Assembly: GCF_903994045.1 (NCBI RefSeq)
Contig: NZ_CAJEWD010000008.1
Location: 1-64,000 of the forward strand
DNA: 64,000 nt
Direction of reading: 5' to 3'
Origin: Jeotgalicoccus meleagridis
GTDB lineage: Bacteria; Bacillota; Bacilli; Staphylococcales; Salinicoccaceae
The notes under the pieces are model-generated. The model did no database searches. It saw nothing but the letters and a program-made list of their open reading frames with translations, and was not told the origin of the DNA. Of this stretch, positions 1 through 9,868 are shown piece after piece (the stretch's first letter is position 1; each line of letters begins with the position of its first letter). The position numbers were made by a program, and so were the translations under genes.

Positions 1-91
1 CAACCCACCCATCCCCATGAGCAAGATTCTAGTAAAAATACACATTATAAGTTAATATTATTAATGAATCCTAAAACGATAAGGTGATTTT

Positions 92-1165
92 ATGAAGTAT
101 CTTCGTTTACTTTTTCTCGTTATTCTCTCTTCTATAATTTCTATAGGTCTGGATTTTCTTGGCATGATCATGCCTTGGATGTTTGGTTCTTTAATTGCAA
201 CAATCCTTTATATTAGACTCGTTAAAAATGAGTTCTTCTTTCCGCCATGGCTTGGAAATTTAGGGGTTGCGATCATGGCGATAGAGATTGGTTCGACTTT
301 AACGCTCGACGCGCTCATAGATATGAAGGCAGACCTTTTAAATATCTTTCTTATGACAATTTTTGTACTACTCTTAAGTTTAGCCTTATCTCGTCTCTTT
401 ATATATTTAACTAAAAGCAGTCCGGAAACAGCGATTCTCTCCAGTGTACCAGGGGCTTTATCTCAAATGCTGATCATGGCTGAGGAAGAGAAGCGTGCGG
501 ATATTTTAGTGGTGACTTTAACTCAAATGTCTCGCATTGTCTTGATCATTTTAATTGTGCCTTTTGTGGCAGGATTGTTTTCAAGTCAGGGTGGCGTGAG
601 TGAACAAGTGACTGAAGTGGCTGATTTATCTAGTGTCTTTGAGCCGAGAATGCTAGTTATTCCACTGTTTGCTTTTATCCTCATCTTCTTACTCAACAAA
701 ATCCACTTTCCTGCATCCTTGATGCTCGGTCCGATTATTGTAATGATTGTGTGGAACTTAACAACAGGTATAGAGTTTTCTTTAGATATGGCCTTGATCA
801 ACGTGGCACAAATTCTCTTTGGTGTCCGCATTGGCTTACAAATCGCTTCCTTGATGCCGCGCTTAACTAAACGCATGATTTTTGCTATTTTAATCCAAAA
901 TTTATCCTTAATTTTTGGTACCATGTTAATCGTCTTTGTCTTCCAATTGTTTACTAGTCACGCTTTCAATGATTTATTCTTAAGCGCTGCACCAGGAGGA
1001 CTCGGTCAAATTATTGTAATCGCCATAGAAACAGGCGGTAATATTGCCATGATTTCTTCTTATCATATCTTTAGGATCTTCTTTATTATTATCGTCGTTG
1101 TACCGATTGTCGGTTACTATTTAAAATATCTTGATAAACGTCGTCGGACCTCTCATGAGTCTTGA
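92..1165 (+). CDS. AbrB family membrane transporter
   Basis: The protein has 357 residues and is almost wholly hydrophobic, with about ten predicted membrane segments arranged as two similar halves. Each half carries a Gly/Pro-rich loop: SSVPGALSQM near residue 118 and SAAPGGLGQI near residue 299. This duplicated P-G-x-x-x-Q/G-Q pattern is typical of the AbrB/AidB family (PF05145) of putative transporters, often labelled ammonia monooxygenase AbrB by mistake. The substrate is unknown. The start ATG follows an AAGGTG ribosome-binding site. It reads towards valS but is separated from it by the T-box leader, so it is probably its own unit. Family assignment is good; function is not known. Confidence 0.85.
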   Translation: MKYLRLLFLVILSSIISIGLDFLGMIMPWMFGSLIATILYIRLVKNEFFFPPWLGNLGVAIMAIEIGSTLTLDALIDMKADLLNIFLMTIFVLLLSLALSRLFIYLTKSSPETAILSSVPGALSQMLIMAEEEKRADILVVTLTQMSRIVLIILIVPFVAGLFSSQGGVSEQVTEVADLSSVFEPRMLVIPLFAFILIFLLNKIHFPASLMLGPIIVMIVWNLTTGIEFSLDMALINVAQILFGVRIGLQIASLMPRLTKRMIFAILIQNLSLIFGTMLIVFVFQLFTSHAFNDLFLSAAPGGLGQIIVIAIETGGNIAMISSYHIFRIFFIIIVVVPIVGYYLKYLDKRRRTSHES

Positions 1166-1195
1166 CTTTAAAGGTTATTTGACCTAATATATAGC

Positions 1196-1434
1196 TATAT
1201 TAATAAACGAGATTTACAGAAAAGTATTCTGTTGTGGGTATATAAGAGAGTAAGCGGTGGTGAAAGTTTACCGAAACAACAGGTGAAAGTAGTCTGTCTA
1301 AAGTTCTGTGTGAAATTTAAGTAGCTCAGGACGTGAGACGAGCGTTAATCGTCATTAGAGATGCAGGTGAACTCACCTGAATTTAGGTGGTACCGCGGAA
1401 CTCCCGTCCTAGTTATAGGATAGGAGTTTTTTTG
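1196..1434 (+). promoter_or_regulatory. T-box leader of valS
   Basis: The 290-base gap before valS carries the hallmarks of a tRNA-sensing T-box leader. The T-box sequence AGGTGGTACCGCGG lies at 1385-1398. It is followed at once by an intrinsic terminator, in which AACTCC/TCCTA pairs with TAGGA/TAGGAGTT, ending in a run of seven T at about 1426-1434. A GGTGAAA-like element lies upstream at about 1258. Uncharged tRNA-Val is expected to stabilise the antiterminator and allow read-through. The valine specificity is inferred from the downstream gene; I did not fold stem I to find the specifier codon. Confidence 0.92.
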
Positions 1435-1459
1435 TTTTTAAAATTTAAGGAGTGATTTC

Positions 1460-4087
1460 ATGGAGATGTCTACAAAGTACAATCCGACAGAAGTTGAAAA
1501 AGGGAAGTATGAAAAATGGGTAAAATCAGGTCTCTTTAAGTCTGATGTAACAAGCGATAAACCCCCGTTCTCAATCGTAATTCCACCACCCAACGTAACG
1601 GGTAAGTTACACCTTGGGCATGCTTGGGATACGACTTTACAAGATATTATTACACGCTTAAAACGCATGCAAGGTTATGATGTACTTTATCTACCCGGTA
1701 TGGACCATGCAGGGATTGCAACACAAGCAAAAGTTGATGCACGTTTACGTGAGTCGGGTATTAACCGTCATGACATCGGCCGTGAAAAGTTCTTAGAACA
1801 CAGTTGGAACTGGAAGGAAGAATACGCATCTCATATTCGCGAGCAGTGGGCAAAATTAGGGCTTGGTTTAGATTATGATAAAGAGCGCTTTACTCTCGAT
1901 GAAGGGCTATCAAAAGCCGTGCGTAAAACTTTCGTTAACCTCTACGAAAAAGGCTTGATCTACCGCGGGGAATACATTATTAACTGGGATCCACAAACTG
2001 AGACTGCACTGTCTGACATCGAAGTGATTCACCAAGATGTAGAAGGTAAATTTTATCATGTTAAGTATCCTTTAAAAGATGGTTCAGGCTATCTTGAAAT
2101 TGCGACAACACGTCCTGAAACTATGCTTGGAGATACAGCAGTTGTGGTTCACCCGGATGATGAACGTTATCAAGATATGATTGGTAAAACAGTCATCTTA
2201 CCAATCGTCGGTAGAGAGTTACCGATTATTGCGGATGATTATGTCGATATCGAATTTGGTTCAGGTGCCATGAAAGTAACACCAGCCCATGACCCGAATG
2301 ACTTTGAAATTGGTAACCGTCATGACTTAGAGCGCATTAATGTCATGCATCCAAACGGTATCATTAACGAATTGGGTGGTAAGTACCAAGGACTCGACCG
2401 CTTTGATTGTCGTAAACAGTTAGTGAAGGACTTAGAAGAAGCAGGGTATCTTTTAGAAATTGAAGATCACATGCACTCTGTTGGTCACTCTGAGAGAAGT
2501 GGGGCAATTGTTGAACCTTACTTATCGACTCAGTGGTTTGTTAGCATGAAACCCTTAGCTGAGAAGAGCTTGAAAAATCAGGAGACAGATAACCGTATTG
2601 ACTTTGTGCCAAACCGTTTTGAACATACTTTCAATGGTTGGATGGAAAACATTCGTGACTGGGTGATTTCTCGCCAATTATGGTGGGGACACAGAATTCC
2701 AGCTTGGTACCATAACGACACAGGTGAAATCTATGTTGGTGAAGAAGCACCAAGTGACCCGGAAAACTGGACTCAAGATGAAGATGTTTTAGATACTTGG
2801 TTCTCAAGCGCCTTGTGGCCGTTTTCAACTATGGGTTGGCCAGAAGACACAGCAGATTTGAAAAAGTACTTCCCAACGAATGTCTTAGTAACAGGTTATG
2901 ACATTATCTTCTTCTGGGTGGCACGCATGATCTTCTCATCTCTAGAACAAACTGGTGAAAAACCATTCTCTGACGTACTCTTACATGGTTTAGTACGCGA
3001 TGAACAAAATCGCAAGATGTCTAAATCACTTGGTAATGGGGTAGACCCAATGGATGTTATTGAAAAATACGGTGCAGACGCGCTTCGTTACTTCCTTGCA
3101 ACAGGTTCAACACCAGGTCAAGATCTTCGTTATTCAGATGAAAAAGTAGAAAGCGTCTGGAACTTTATCAATAAGATTTGGAACGCTTCAAGATTTGCGC
3201 TCATGAACATTGGTGAAGATTTCACTCTAGAAGATATCGATTTAAATGGTGAGAAAAATCTTGCTGATAAATGGATTCTTACTCGATTAAACGAAACCAT
3301 TGCAGATGTGACACGCCTATCTGAGGACTATGAATTCGGTGAAGTCGGCCGTGTACTATATAACTTCATCTGGGATGATTTCTGTGACTGGTACATCGAA
3401 ATGGCTAAGGTACCAATGACAGACGGCACAGATGCTGAGAAAAATATGACACGTTCTGTCTTACTTTACACACTGGATAAAATTCTTAAAATGTTACATC
3501 CTTACATGCCGTTTGTCACAGATGAAATTTATCAAGCAATTACAAAAGACACTTCAATTACTCAGTCTGAATGGCCAGAAGTTGATGAGGCTTTAAACTT
3601 TGATGAAGCAAAAGAGGGTATGGAGCTTCTAGTGAGCATCATTAAATCTGTGAGAACGACTAGAAATGAAGTGAACACACCACTGTCTAAACCAATCGAC
3701 ATTAAACTAGAAGTAAAAGATGATAAACGTCGTCAAGCTGTCAAAGACAATACACACTACATCGAACGTTTTACGAATCCTGAGACATTAACAATCGAAG
3801 CATCAATCGATAAGCACGATGACGATAAGACAGACGTCGTTAAAGGAGCAACAGTCATCTTACCTTTAGCTGGTTTAATTAATAAAGAAGAAGAAATCGC
3901 ACGCTTAGAAAAAGAACTTAGTCGACTAGACGGAGAATTAAAACGTGTTAAAGGTAAATTATCGAATGACAAATTCGTTAATAATGCACCTGAGAAAATT
4001 GTCGAAGAAGAACGTAAAAAAGAAGCTGGCTATCAAGCCCAGTACCAAGAAGTACATGAGCGACTAACTAGCTTGAAAGGTGAGTAA
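1460..4087 (+). CDS. valS: Valyl-tRNA synthetase
   Basis: Charges tRNA-Val with valine in the cytosol. The protein has 875 residues, the usual length for Bacillales. It shows the class I HIGH motif as [14 protein letters not shown] near residue 46 and the KMSKS motif as [14 protein letters not shown] near residue 520. The CP1 editing domain lies between them, including the [17 protein letters not shown] stretch. The C-terminus is the family's coiled-coil arm (about residues 808-872). An AAGGAG site 7 bases before the ATG fixes the start. It is controlled by the T-box leader and overlaps folC translationally, as in Staphylococcus and Bacillus. Confidence 0.98.
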   Translation: MEMSTKYNPTEVEKGKYEKWVKSGLFKSDVTSDKPPFSIVIPPPNVTGKLHLGHAWDTTLQDIITRLKRMQGYDVLYLPGMDHAGIATQAKVDARLRESGINRHDIGREKFLEHSWNWKEEYASHIREQWAKLGLGLDYDKERFTLDEGLSKAVRKTFVNLYEKGLIYRGEYIINWDPQTETALSDIEVIHQDVEGKFYHVKYPLKDGSGYLEIATTRPETMLGDTAVVVHPDDERYQDMIGKTVILPIVGRELPIIADDYVDIEFGSGAMKVTPAHDPNDFEIGNRHDLERINVMHPNGIINELGGKYQGLDRFDCRKQLVKDLEEAGYLLEIEDHMHSVGHSERSGAIVEPYLSTQWFVSMKPLAEKSLKNQETDNRIDFVPNRFEHTFNGWMENIRDWVISRQLWWGHRIPAWYHNDTGEIYVGEEAPSDPENWTQDEDVLDTWFSSALWPFSTMGWPEDTADLKKYFPTNVLVTGYDIIFFWVARMIFSSLEQTGEKPFSDVLLHGLVRDEQNRKMSKSLGNGVDPMDVIEKYGADALRYFLATGSTPGQDLRYSDEKVESVWNFINKIWNASRFALMNIGEDFTLEDIDLNGEKNLADKWILTRLNETIADVTRLSEDYEFGEVGRVLYNFIWDDFCDWYIEMAKVPMTDGTDAEKNMTRSVLLYTLDKILKMLHPYMPFVTDEIYQAITKDTSITQSEWPEVDEALNFDEAKEGMELLVSIIKSVRTTRNEVNTPLSKPIDIKLEVKDDKRRQAVKDNTHYIERFTNPETLTIEASIDKHDDDKTDVVKGATVILPLAGLINKEEEIARLEKELSRLDGELKRVKGKLSNDKFVNNAPEKIVEEERKKEAGYQAQYQEVHERLTSLKGE

Positions 4088-4091
4088 GTAT

Positions 4092-5360
4092 ATGACGATG
4101 AACTATGATGAAAGCCTAGCTTGGATACATGAACGTACAAAATTTGGTATTAAACCTGGGATTAAGCGAATGGAATGGATGCTAGAGAAACTCGGCAACC
4201 CTGAGAAAAATATTACAGGTGTGCATATCGTTGGGACTAACGGTAAGGGGTCTACCTTATCCTATATGAGAAATGCTTTAAATTATAACGACTATACAGT
4301 GGGGAGTTTTACCTCCCCTTATATTGAAATCTTTAACGAGCGTATCTCTGTAGATGGAAAGCCGATCTCAGATGAAGATATAGCAGAACTTGCCAATATC
4401 ATCAGACCAATTTCAGAAGATATGGTTGAAGAAACAGACTTAGGTAACGCGACAGAATTTGAAATGATTACTATGATGATGTTTATGTATTTTGGTAAAC
4501 TTCATCCAGTTGATGTTGTCTTGATTGAAGCGGGCCTTGGAGCAACCAATGACTCGACCAATGTCTTTAATCCAGTCATGACCTTATTGACAAGCGTTGG
4601 TTTAGATCACGTCGATATTTTAGGGCATACGCTTTTAGAAATTACACGTGACAAAGCTGGCGTCATTAAACCAGGTATTCCTTTAGTCTTTAATATTAAG
4701 GATGACACTTGTCGAGATTATATATATAAGGTTTTAGACGAAGAAGGCTCTAAAGGAATTGAATTAGAAAGAGATATTATCTTAACGACCAATGGTGATG
4801 AGTTCAGCTTTAAATATGACAAGTATGACTTTGATGATATTCAACTCAAGATGCTTGGCCGTCACCAACAAGAAAATGCCTCAATTGCCATTGCTGCATT
4901 AATTGAAATGCAAGAAAGAGGGATTGTCACACTCGATTTTAATAAGATGATTTTAGGTGTAGAAGAGACGACCTGGACTGGCCGTATTGAAAAGATCAAT
5001 GAAAAACCTTTGATTATCTTAGATGGGGCACATAATAATGAAGCAGTGGACGCGCTAGTTGAGACTATGCACAGTCACTTTGACGATAAAAAAATTACTG
5101 TCCTATTTTCAGCGGTTAAAGGCAAACCACTCGATTCCATGGTCTATAAAATAGGTATGCTGGCAGATGAATTTTACGTCACGGAATTTGACTTCTTTAA
5201 AGCAGAAGACGGACGTGTGCTATACGATGCGATTGAACATCCGAATAAGCATTACATTAAAGATTATATGAAATTTATTCGTAACTTTAACGATGAACTC
5301 CTCCTAATCACAGGCAGCTTGTATTTTATAAGTGAAATTAAACAGCAGTTGAAAGATTAA
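4092..5360 (+). CDS. folC: Bifunctional folylpolyglutamate/dihydrofolate synthase
   Basis: Adds glutamate to folates, and in bifunctional members to dihydropteroate, using ATP in the cytosol. The Mur-ligase-like P-loop is visible as VGTNGKGST near residue 48. The folate-family signature follows as FTSPYIEIFNERI, and LDGAHNNEAVDAL begins the C-terminal domain near residue 313. I place the start at ATG 4092, about 8 bases after a GAAAGGTGAG site inside the end of valS. A GTG at 4080 is in frame but lies within that site. It directly follows valS with no promoter between, so the pair is one operon. A strong terminator follows. Confidence 0.95.
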   Translation: MTMNYDESLAWIHERTKFGIKPGIKRMEWMLEKLGNPEKNITGVHIVGTNGKGSTLSYMRNALNYNDYTVGSFTSPYIEIFNERISVDGKPISDEDIAELANIIRPISEDMVEETDLGNATEFEMITMMMFMYFGKLHPVDVVLIEAGLGATNDSTNVFNPVMTLLTSVGLDHVDILGHTLLEITRDKAGVIKPGIPLVFNIKDDTCRDYIYKVLDEEGSKGIELERDIILTTNGDEFSFKYDKYDFDDIQLKMLGRHQQENASIAIAALIEMQERGIVTLDFNKMILGVEETTWTGRIEKINEKPLIILDGAHNNEAVDALVETMHSHFDDKKITVLFSAVKGKPLDSMVYKIGMLADEFYVTEFDFFKAEDGRVLYDAIEHPNKHYIKDYMKFIRNFNDELLLITGSLYFISEIKQQLKD

Positions 5361-5366
5361 GATAAA

Positions 5367-5414
5367 AAAATGGCTTGGAAATCTTGTTTTTGAAGATTCC
5401 CAAGCCATTTTTTG
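5367..5414 (+). terminator. Intrinsic terminator of valS-folC
   Basis: An inverted repeat (AAATGGCTTGG at 5368-5378 with CCAAGCCATTT at 5400-5410) is followed by a T run. It sits 7 bases after the folC stop codon. Confidence 0.9.
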
Positions 5415-5430
5415 TTGATTTCACTTTTTG

Positions 5431-5635
5431 AGTTCTGGCAGTTCAATGAGAGTTGCTCATAGTCCTCCCAAGGCTCTGGCAGTTCAATGAGAGTTGCTCA
5501 TAGTCCTCCCTGGGTTCTAGCGGTTCAATGAGGAATGCTCATAGTCCTCCCAAGGTCCTGGCGGTTCAATGAGGAATGCTCATTGTCCTTCCAAGGCTCT
5601 GGCGGTTCAATGAGAGTTTCTCATAGTCCTCACAA
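5431..5635. repeat. Five tandem 41-bp repeats in a convergent junction
   Basis: Five units of exactly 41 bp abut at 5431, 5472, 5513, 5554 and 5595. Each unit has the core GTTCAATGAG then CTCATAGTCCT, so each contains a short inverted repeat (ATGAG/CTCAT). In unit 4 it lengthens to CAATGAG/CTCATTG. Unit variants are clearly diverged (AGAGTTG versus AGGAATG), so the array is not a recent expansion. It fills the space between folC and mscL, which point at each other. No start codon with a ribosome-binding site is present, so I do not read it as coding. Confidence 0.93.
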
Positions 5636-5648
5636 AACTCCCATACCT

Positions 5649-6035
5649 TTATAAAGTCGTATCGTTATCTTTTTTTCCTTCTACAGCTTTAAGAGAGTCT
5701 CTCATTTCACGGAGTAAAACAAGTTGCTCATCTTCTGCTTCTTCTTCAACGAAACGGTCACCAGTTAATTTGTTTACTACTTTTACGAAGACGAATACAG
5801 CGGCACCGATAATTAGGAAATCGATAATTGCTTGAATGAATACACCATACGTGATCCCCATGTATTGCCATTCGCTTGCGAAATCTGTGTTACCAAAGAT
5901 CAAGGCGATCGATGGCATGATAATGTTCTCAACAAGTGCTTGAACGATTTTACCGAAAGCTGCCCCAATCACAACGGCAACAGCCAAGTCTAGAATGTTT
6001 CCTCTAAGCATAAAGTCTTTAAATTCTTGCCACAT
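5649..6035 (-). CDS. mscL: Large-conductance mechanosensitive channel
   Basis: Pore protein that opens under membrane tension to release solutes during hypo-osmotic shock. The 128-residue length is typical. The N-terminal amphipathic start WQEFKDFMLRGNILDLAV and the first pore helix VVIGAAFGKIVQALVENIIMP match MscL closely. A second membrane helix spans about residues 67-90, followed by a charged C-terminal bundle with EEEAEDEQ. An AGGCTTT-type ribosome-binding region precedes the ATG. It is a single gene, convergent with folC across the 41-bp repeat array. The next 274 bases up to acnA hold only AT-rich divergent promoter sequence. Confidence 0.97.
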   Translation of the reverse strand: MWQEFKDFMLRGNILDLAVAVVIGAAFGKIVQALVENIIMPSIALIFGNTDFASEWQYMGITYGVFIQAIIDFLIIGAAVFVFVKVVNKLTGDRFVEEEAEDEQLVLLREMRDSLKAVEGKKDNDTTL

Positions 6036-6309
6036 AAATAAAAGCCTCCAGTCATTAATTTTTTTAGTGCTTTAAAACTATACCCTAATATTTTTTCTCT
6101 AACAAGGATAGTTTTACATTTTAATAGAAATTTAACAGAGTCTAAAGCAAATTATTTATAACTAAATATTATTAATGATATAATAATAGATAAGATATGT
6201 TTATCTAATTATTGTACTTATTCATATCATTACTTAACTTCCTTGCATTTACTTGTTATGAAAGTAAGTATACAATTAAGAGGACTAATATTAGAGGGGG
6301 CTTTTAATA

Positions 6310-9015
6310 ATGTCAAAAAACGTCAAAGACAATTCCCGTCGTACTTTAACAGTCGGAGGTAAGGACTATACTTATTACAGTCTACAATCTTTAGTGGATG
6401 ATGGAATGAGTCAGTCTCAAAAACTACCATATTCTATTCGCGTATTACTAGAATCTGTTTTACGTCAATACGATGGTCAAGTAATTAAAGACGAACACAT
6501 TGAAGCATTAGCTAACTGGGATAAGGGAGATATCTCAGGTAAAGAGGTGCCATTTAAACCATCTCGTGTAATTCTACAAGACTTTACAGGGGTACCAGCG
6601 GTAGTGGACTTAGCATCACTACGTAAAGCGATGGAAGAAGTCGATGGTGATGTTCAAAAAATCAACCCGGAAGTGCCAGTGGATCTAGTTATTGACCACT
6701 CAGTTCAAGTTGATGAGTACGGTACACATCAAGCACTTCAAAAAAATATGGATCTAGAATTCCAACGTAATATGGAGCGCTATGAGTTCCTACGCTGGGC
6801 AACGAAGGCATTTGATAACTATCAAGCAGTGCCACCAGCAACAGGGATCGTTCACCAAGTGAACCTAGAGTATCTTGCGAATGTTGTACACAACCGTCAA
6901 GAAAACGGTGAGAATGTACTCTATCCAGATACTTTAGTCGGAACTGACTCACATACGACTATGATCAACGGTCTCGGCGTCCTTGGTTGGGGTGTCGGTG
7001 GTATCGAAGCAGAAGCAGGAATGCTCGGCCAACCTTCATACTTCCCAGTACCAGAAGTCATCGGTGTACGTATGACAAATGCTTTACCAGAAGGAACAAC
7101 AGCAACTGACCTTGCACTTAGAGTGACAGAATTACTCCGTAAAAAAGGTGTGGTTGGTAAATTTGTTGAATTCTTCGGTGAAGGTGTGACAGCACTACCA
7201 CTTGCAGACCGTGCGACAATCGCAAACATGGCACCTGAATACGGGGCAACATGTGGTTTCTTTGCAGTTGATGAAGAAACTCTAGACTACCTTAAATTAA
7301 CAGGACGTGACGAAGCGCATATCGAGCTCGTACGTAATTACCTAAAAGAAAACAATCTCTTCTTTGATCCAAGTGTCGAGCCAACATACACTGATGTTGT
7401 CGACCTAGATCTATCAACAGTTGAACCATCTCTTGCAGGACCGAAACGTCCACAAGATTTAATCAAACTATCAGATATGAAGACAGAATACAAAAAATCT
7501 GTCACTGCTGAATCTGGTAACCATGGACACGGTTTAAGTGAAGAAGAATTCGATAAAACTGCTCCAGTTGAATACAACGACGGTGAGACAGGTGAACTGA
7601 AAACAGGTGACCTTGTGATCGCAGCGATTACATCTTGTACAAACACATCTAACCCTTACGTTATGTTAGGTGCAGGACTTATTGCTAAAAAAGCAGTTGA
7701 AAAAGGCTTAACAGTACCGAAATACGTTAAGACTTCACTCGCACCAGGTTCTAAAGTTGTTACAGGATATTTAGAAGATTCAGGTCTTCAGCCTTATCTT
7801 GACCAACTTGGCTTTACTTTAGTCGGTTACGGTTGTACAACTTGTATCGGTAACTCAGGACCACTTCGTCCAGAAGTGACTAAGACAATTGTCGACAATG
7901 ACATGTTAGTATCTTCAGTCTTATCAGGTAACCGTAACTTTGAAGGACGTATTCACCCACTTGTTAAAGCAAACTATCTAGCATCACCTCAGTTAGTTGT
8001 TGCTTATGCACTTGCAGGTACAGTGGATATTGACCTTACAACTGAACCACTTGCTAAAGACAAAGATGGTAATGATGTCTACATGAAAGATATCTGGCCT
8101 TCAATCCAAGAAGTTAAAGATGCGGTTATGTCTACAGTAACACCTGAGTTATTCAGAGCAGAATACGAAACAGTCTTTGATTCGAATGAAACTTGGAACA
8201 AGATTGATGTGACAGATGCACCACTATATGACTTTGATGATGCATCAACATATATCCAAAACCCTTCATTCTTCCAAAACCTATCTAAAGATGCAGGTAC
8301 AATTGAACCACTATCTAACTTAAGAGTCCTTGGTAAATTTGGTGACTCAGTGACAACTGACCACATTTCACCAGCAGGGGCAATCGGTAAAGATACTCCA
8401 GCAGGTAAATGGTTGATTGAACAAGGCGTGTCACCACGTGACTTTAACTCTTACGGTTCACGTCGTGGTAACCATGAAGTCATGGTTCGCGGAACATTTG
8501 CTAACATCCGTATTAGAAACCAAATCGCACCAGGTACAGAAGGTGGTTACACAACTTACTGGCCAAGTGGAGAAGTCATGAGTATTTATGATGCTTCACA
8601 AAAATACCAAGAAGATGGTACAGGCTTAGTGGTTATCGCTGGTGATGATTACGGTATGGGTTCTAGTCGTGACTGGGCAGCTAAAGGTACAAACTTACTA
8701 GGTGTTAAAGCGGTAATTGCCGCAAGTTACGAACGTATTCACCGTTCTAACCTAGTGATGATGGGTGTCCTACCTCTACAATTCGTCAATGGCGAAAACG
8801 CAGATGATCACGGTTTAGATGGTTCAGAAACATTTGATATTCAAATTGATGAAAATGTTGAAGCTGGTCAAGTGATCGACGTCATTGCTAGAAAAGACAA
8901 CGGAGAAGAAACTAAATTCCAAGCGAAAGTACGCTTTGATTCAGAAGTAGAAGCAGACTACTATAGACACGGTGGTATTTTACAACTTGTGCTACGTAAT
9001 AAAATTGCAGCTTAA
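6310..9015 (+). CDS. acnA: Aconitate hydratase
   Basis: Interconverts citrate and isocitrate in the TCA cycle. The 901-residue length and layout match the AcnA/IRP1 class. The [4Fe-4S] cluster cysteines are seen in [10 protein letters not shown] (near residue 441) and in [13 protein letters not shown] (near residue 510). The swivelling C-terminal domain has the SRDWAAKGT motif near residue 779. The ATG follows a GAGGGGGC site. In Staphylococcus this gene sits in the same place, between mscL and plsY. It stands alone and ends in a strong bidirectional terminator. Confidence 0.98.
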   Translation: MSKNVKDNSRRTLTVGGKDYTYYSLQSLVDDGMSQSQKLPYSIRVLLESVLRQYDGQVIKDEHIEALANWDKGDISGKEVPFKPSRVILQDFTGVPAVVDLASLRKAMEEVDGDVQKINPEVPVDLVIDHSVQVDEYGTHQALQKNMDLEFQRNMERYEFLRWATKAFDNYQAVPPATGIVHQVNLEYLANVVHNRQENGENVLYPDTLVGTDSHTTMINGLGVLGWGVGGIEAEAGMLGQPSYFPVPEVIGVRMTNALPEGTTATDLALRVTELLRKKGVVGKFVEFFGEGVTALPLADRATIANMAPEYGATCGFFAVDEETLDYLKLTGRDEAHIELVRNYLKENNLFFDPSVEPTYTDVVDLDLSTVEPSLAGPKRPQDLIKLSDMKTEYKKSVTAESGNHGHGLSEEEFDKTAPVEYNDGETGELKTGDLVIAAITSCTNTSNPYVMLGAGLIAKKAVEKGLTVPKYVKTSLAPGSKVVTGYLEDSGLQPYLDQLGFTLVGYGCTTCIGNSGPLRPEVTKTIVDNDMLVSSVLSGNRNFEGRIHPLVKANYLASPQLVVAYALAGTVDIDLTTEPLAKDKDGNDVYMKDIWPSIQEVKDAVMSTVTPELFRAEYETVFDSNETWNKIDVTDAPLYDFDDASTYIQNPSFFQNLSKDAGTIEPLSNLRVLGKFGDSVTTDHISPAGAIGKDTPAGKWLIEQGVSPRDFNSYGSRRGNHEVMVRGTFANIRIRNQIAPGTEGGYTTYWPSGEVMSIYDASQKYQEDGTGLVVIAGDDYGMGSSRDWAAKGTNLLGVKAVIAASYERIHRSNLVMMGVLPLQFVNGENADDHGLDGSETFDIQIDENVEAGQVIDVIARKDNGEETKFQAKVRFDSEVEADYYRHGGILQLVLRNKIAA

Positions 9016-9031
9016 TTGATGAGATAAAGAA

Positions 9032-9076
9032 AAGCCTGAAAATCCTAAGGTCTAGGATTTTCAGGCTTGATTTTTT
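9032..9076. terminator. Bidirectional terminator between acnA and plsY
   Basis: A perfect 16-bp inverted repeat (9032-9047 with 9053-9068) has a five-base loop. It is flanked by T-rich sequence on both strands, so it serves acnA and the convergent plsY. Confidence 0.95.
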
Positions 9077-9665
9077 ACATAAAAGTAATTTTAGGTTCGC
9101 TACCATCTTTAATGCGTTTCATGTTCGGAATATGTTTAATGATGACGACCAGTCCGAGGACGATACCAAAGATAAACATAAACCAATCACCGGTAAAACA
9201 GACGCCGATGATTAAGACGATTGCAGCAAATACGCTCGATAAGGAGACGTATTTTGAAAGTTTTAAGGTTAATAAAAAAGTAATAATAAGAACTAGGAAC
9301 AAGAGAGGATTGGCTGCAAATATCGCACCGCCACCTGTGGCGACTGCTTTTCCGCCTTTAAATTTCAAGAATATCGAGTAGACATGACCAAGGGCTGCAA
9401 CAACACCAAAAATGATGACAGGGAAGTGTCCCGTACCGTCAACGAGCATTGCGACCCAGACAGGGATTGCCCCTTTTAAGAGGTCGATAATTAAGACGAT
9501 AATACCTGCTTTTTTACCGAGTATACGAAAAGTATTAGTCGTACCAACATTGCCACTGCCATGTTCTCTTAAGTCTAAATTATAGAAGAGCTTTGAAATA
9601 ATTAGACTAAATGAAATTGAACCGAAGAGGTAGGAAAAAATTAATAATATTATAACTGTGTACAC
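9075..9665 (-). CDS. plsY: Glycerol-3-phosphate acyltransferase PlsY
   Basis: Integral membrane enzyme that transfers acyl groups from acyl phosphate to glycerol-3-phosphate, the first step of phospholipid synthesis. The 196 residues form several membrane segments. The three conserved motifs are seen: GSISFS near residue 15, REHGSGNVGTTNTFR near residue 33, and KFKGGKAVATGGG near residue 102. The gene lies divergent to parE, as in Staphylococcus and Bacillus. Confidence 0.97.
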   Translation of the reverse strand: MYTVIILLIFSYLFGSISFSLIISKLFYNLDLREHGSGNVGTTNTFRILGKKAGIIVLIIDLLKGAIPVWVAMLVDGTGHFPVIIFGVVAALGHVYSIFLKFKGGKAVATGGGAIFAANPLLFLVLIITFLLTLKLSKYVSLSSVFAAIVLIIGVCFTGDWFMFIFGIVLGLVVIIKHIPNMKRIKDGSEPKITFM

Positions 9666-9831
9666 AAAATGCGCCCCTTTTATTATCAGGTACTAACAGT
9701 TTACCATATAAATTTATATCCGCCTATAAATATAATAAGTAGTCAATAACAATATTATGTAAACTAAATTTTTCGATAGTACTTGCAAAATCATAGTTTT
9801 TATATAAAAATAGTAAAGTAGATAAATTTAA

Positions 9832-9845
9832 CGAACATACGTTTG
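9832..9845. promoter_or_regulatory. LexA (SOS) box upstream of parE-parC
   Basis: CGAACATACGTTTG matches the Gram-positive LexA consensus CGAAC-RNRY-GTTYG at every position. It lies 23 bases before the parE start, where repressor binding would block transcription. LexA control of parEC is known in Bacillus subtilis and Staphylococcus aureus, so this is an expected site. Confidence 0.85.
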
Positions 9846-9868
9846 TAGAGTTCTAGGAGGATACAGAC

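Noticed and set aside
1-91. End of an upstream gene at the left edge
   Set aside because: No frame ending here shows coding character; I see only AT-rich sequence leading to the AbrB-type gene.
9067-9381. Plus-strand frame opposite plsY
   Set aside because: It is fully inside plsY on the other strand, lacks a ribosome-binding site, and has no recognisable protein features.
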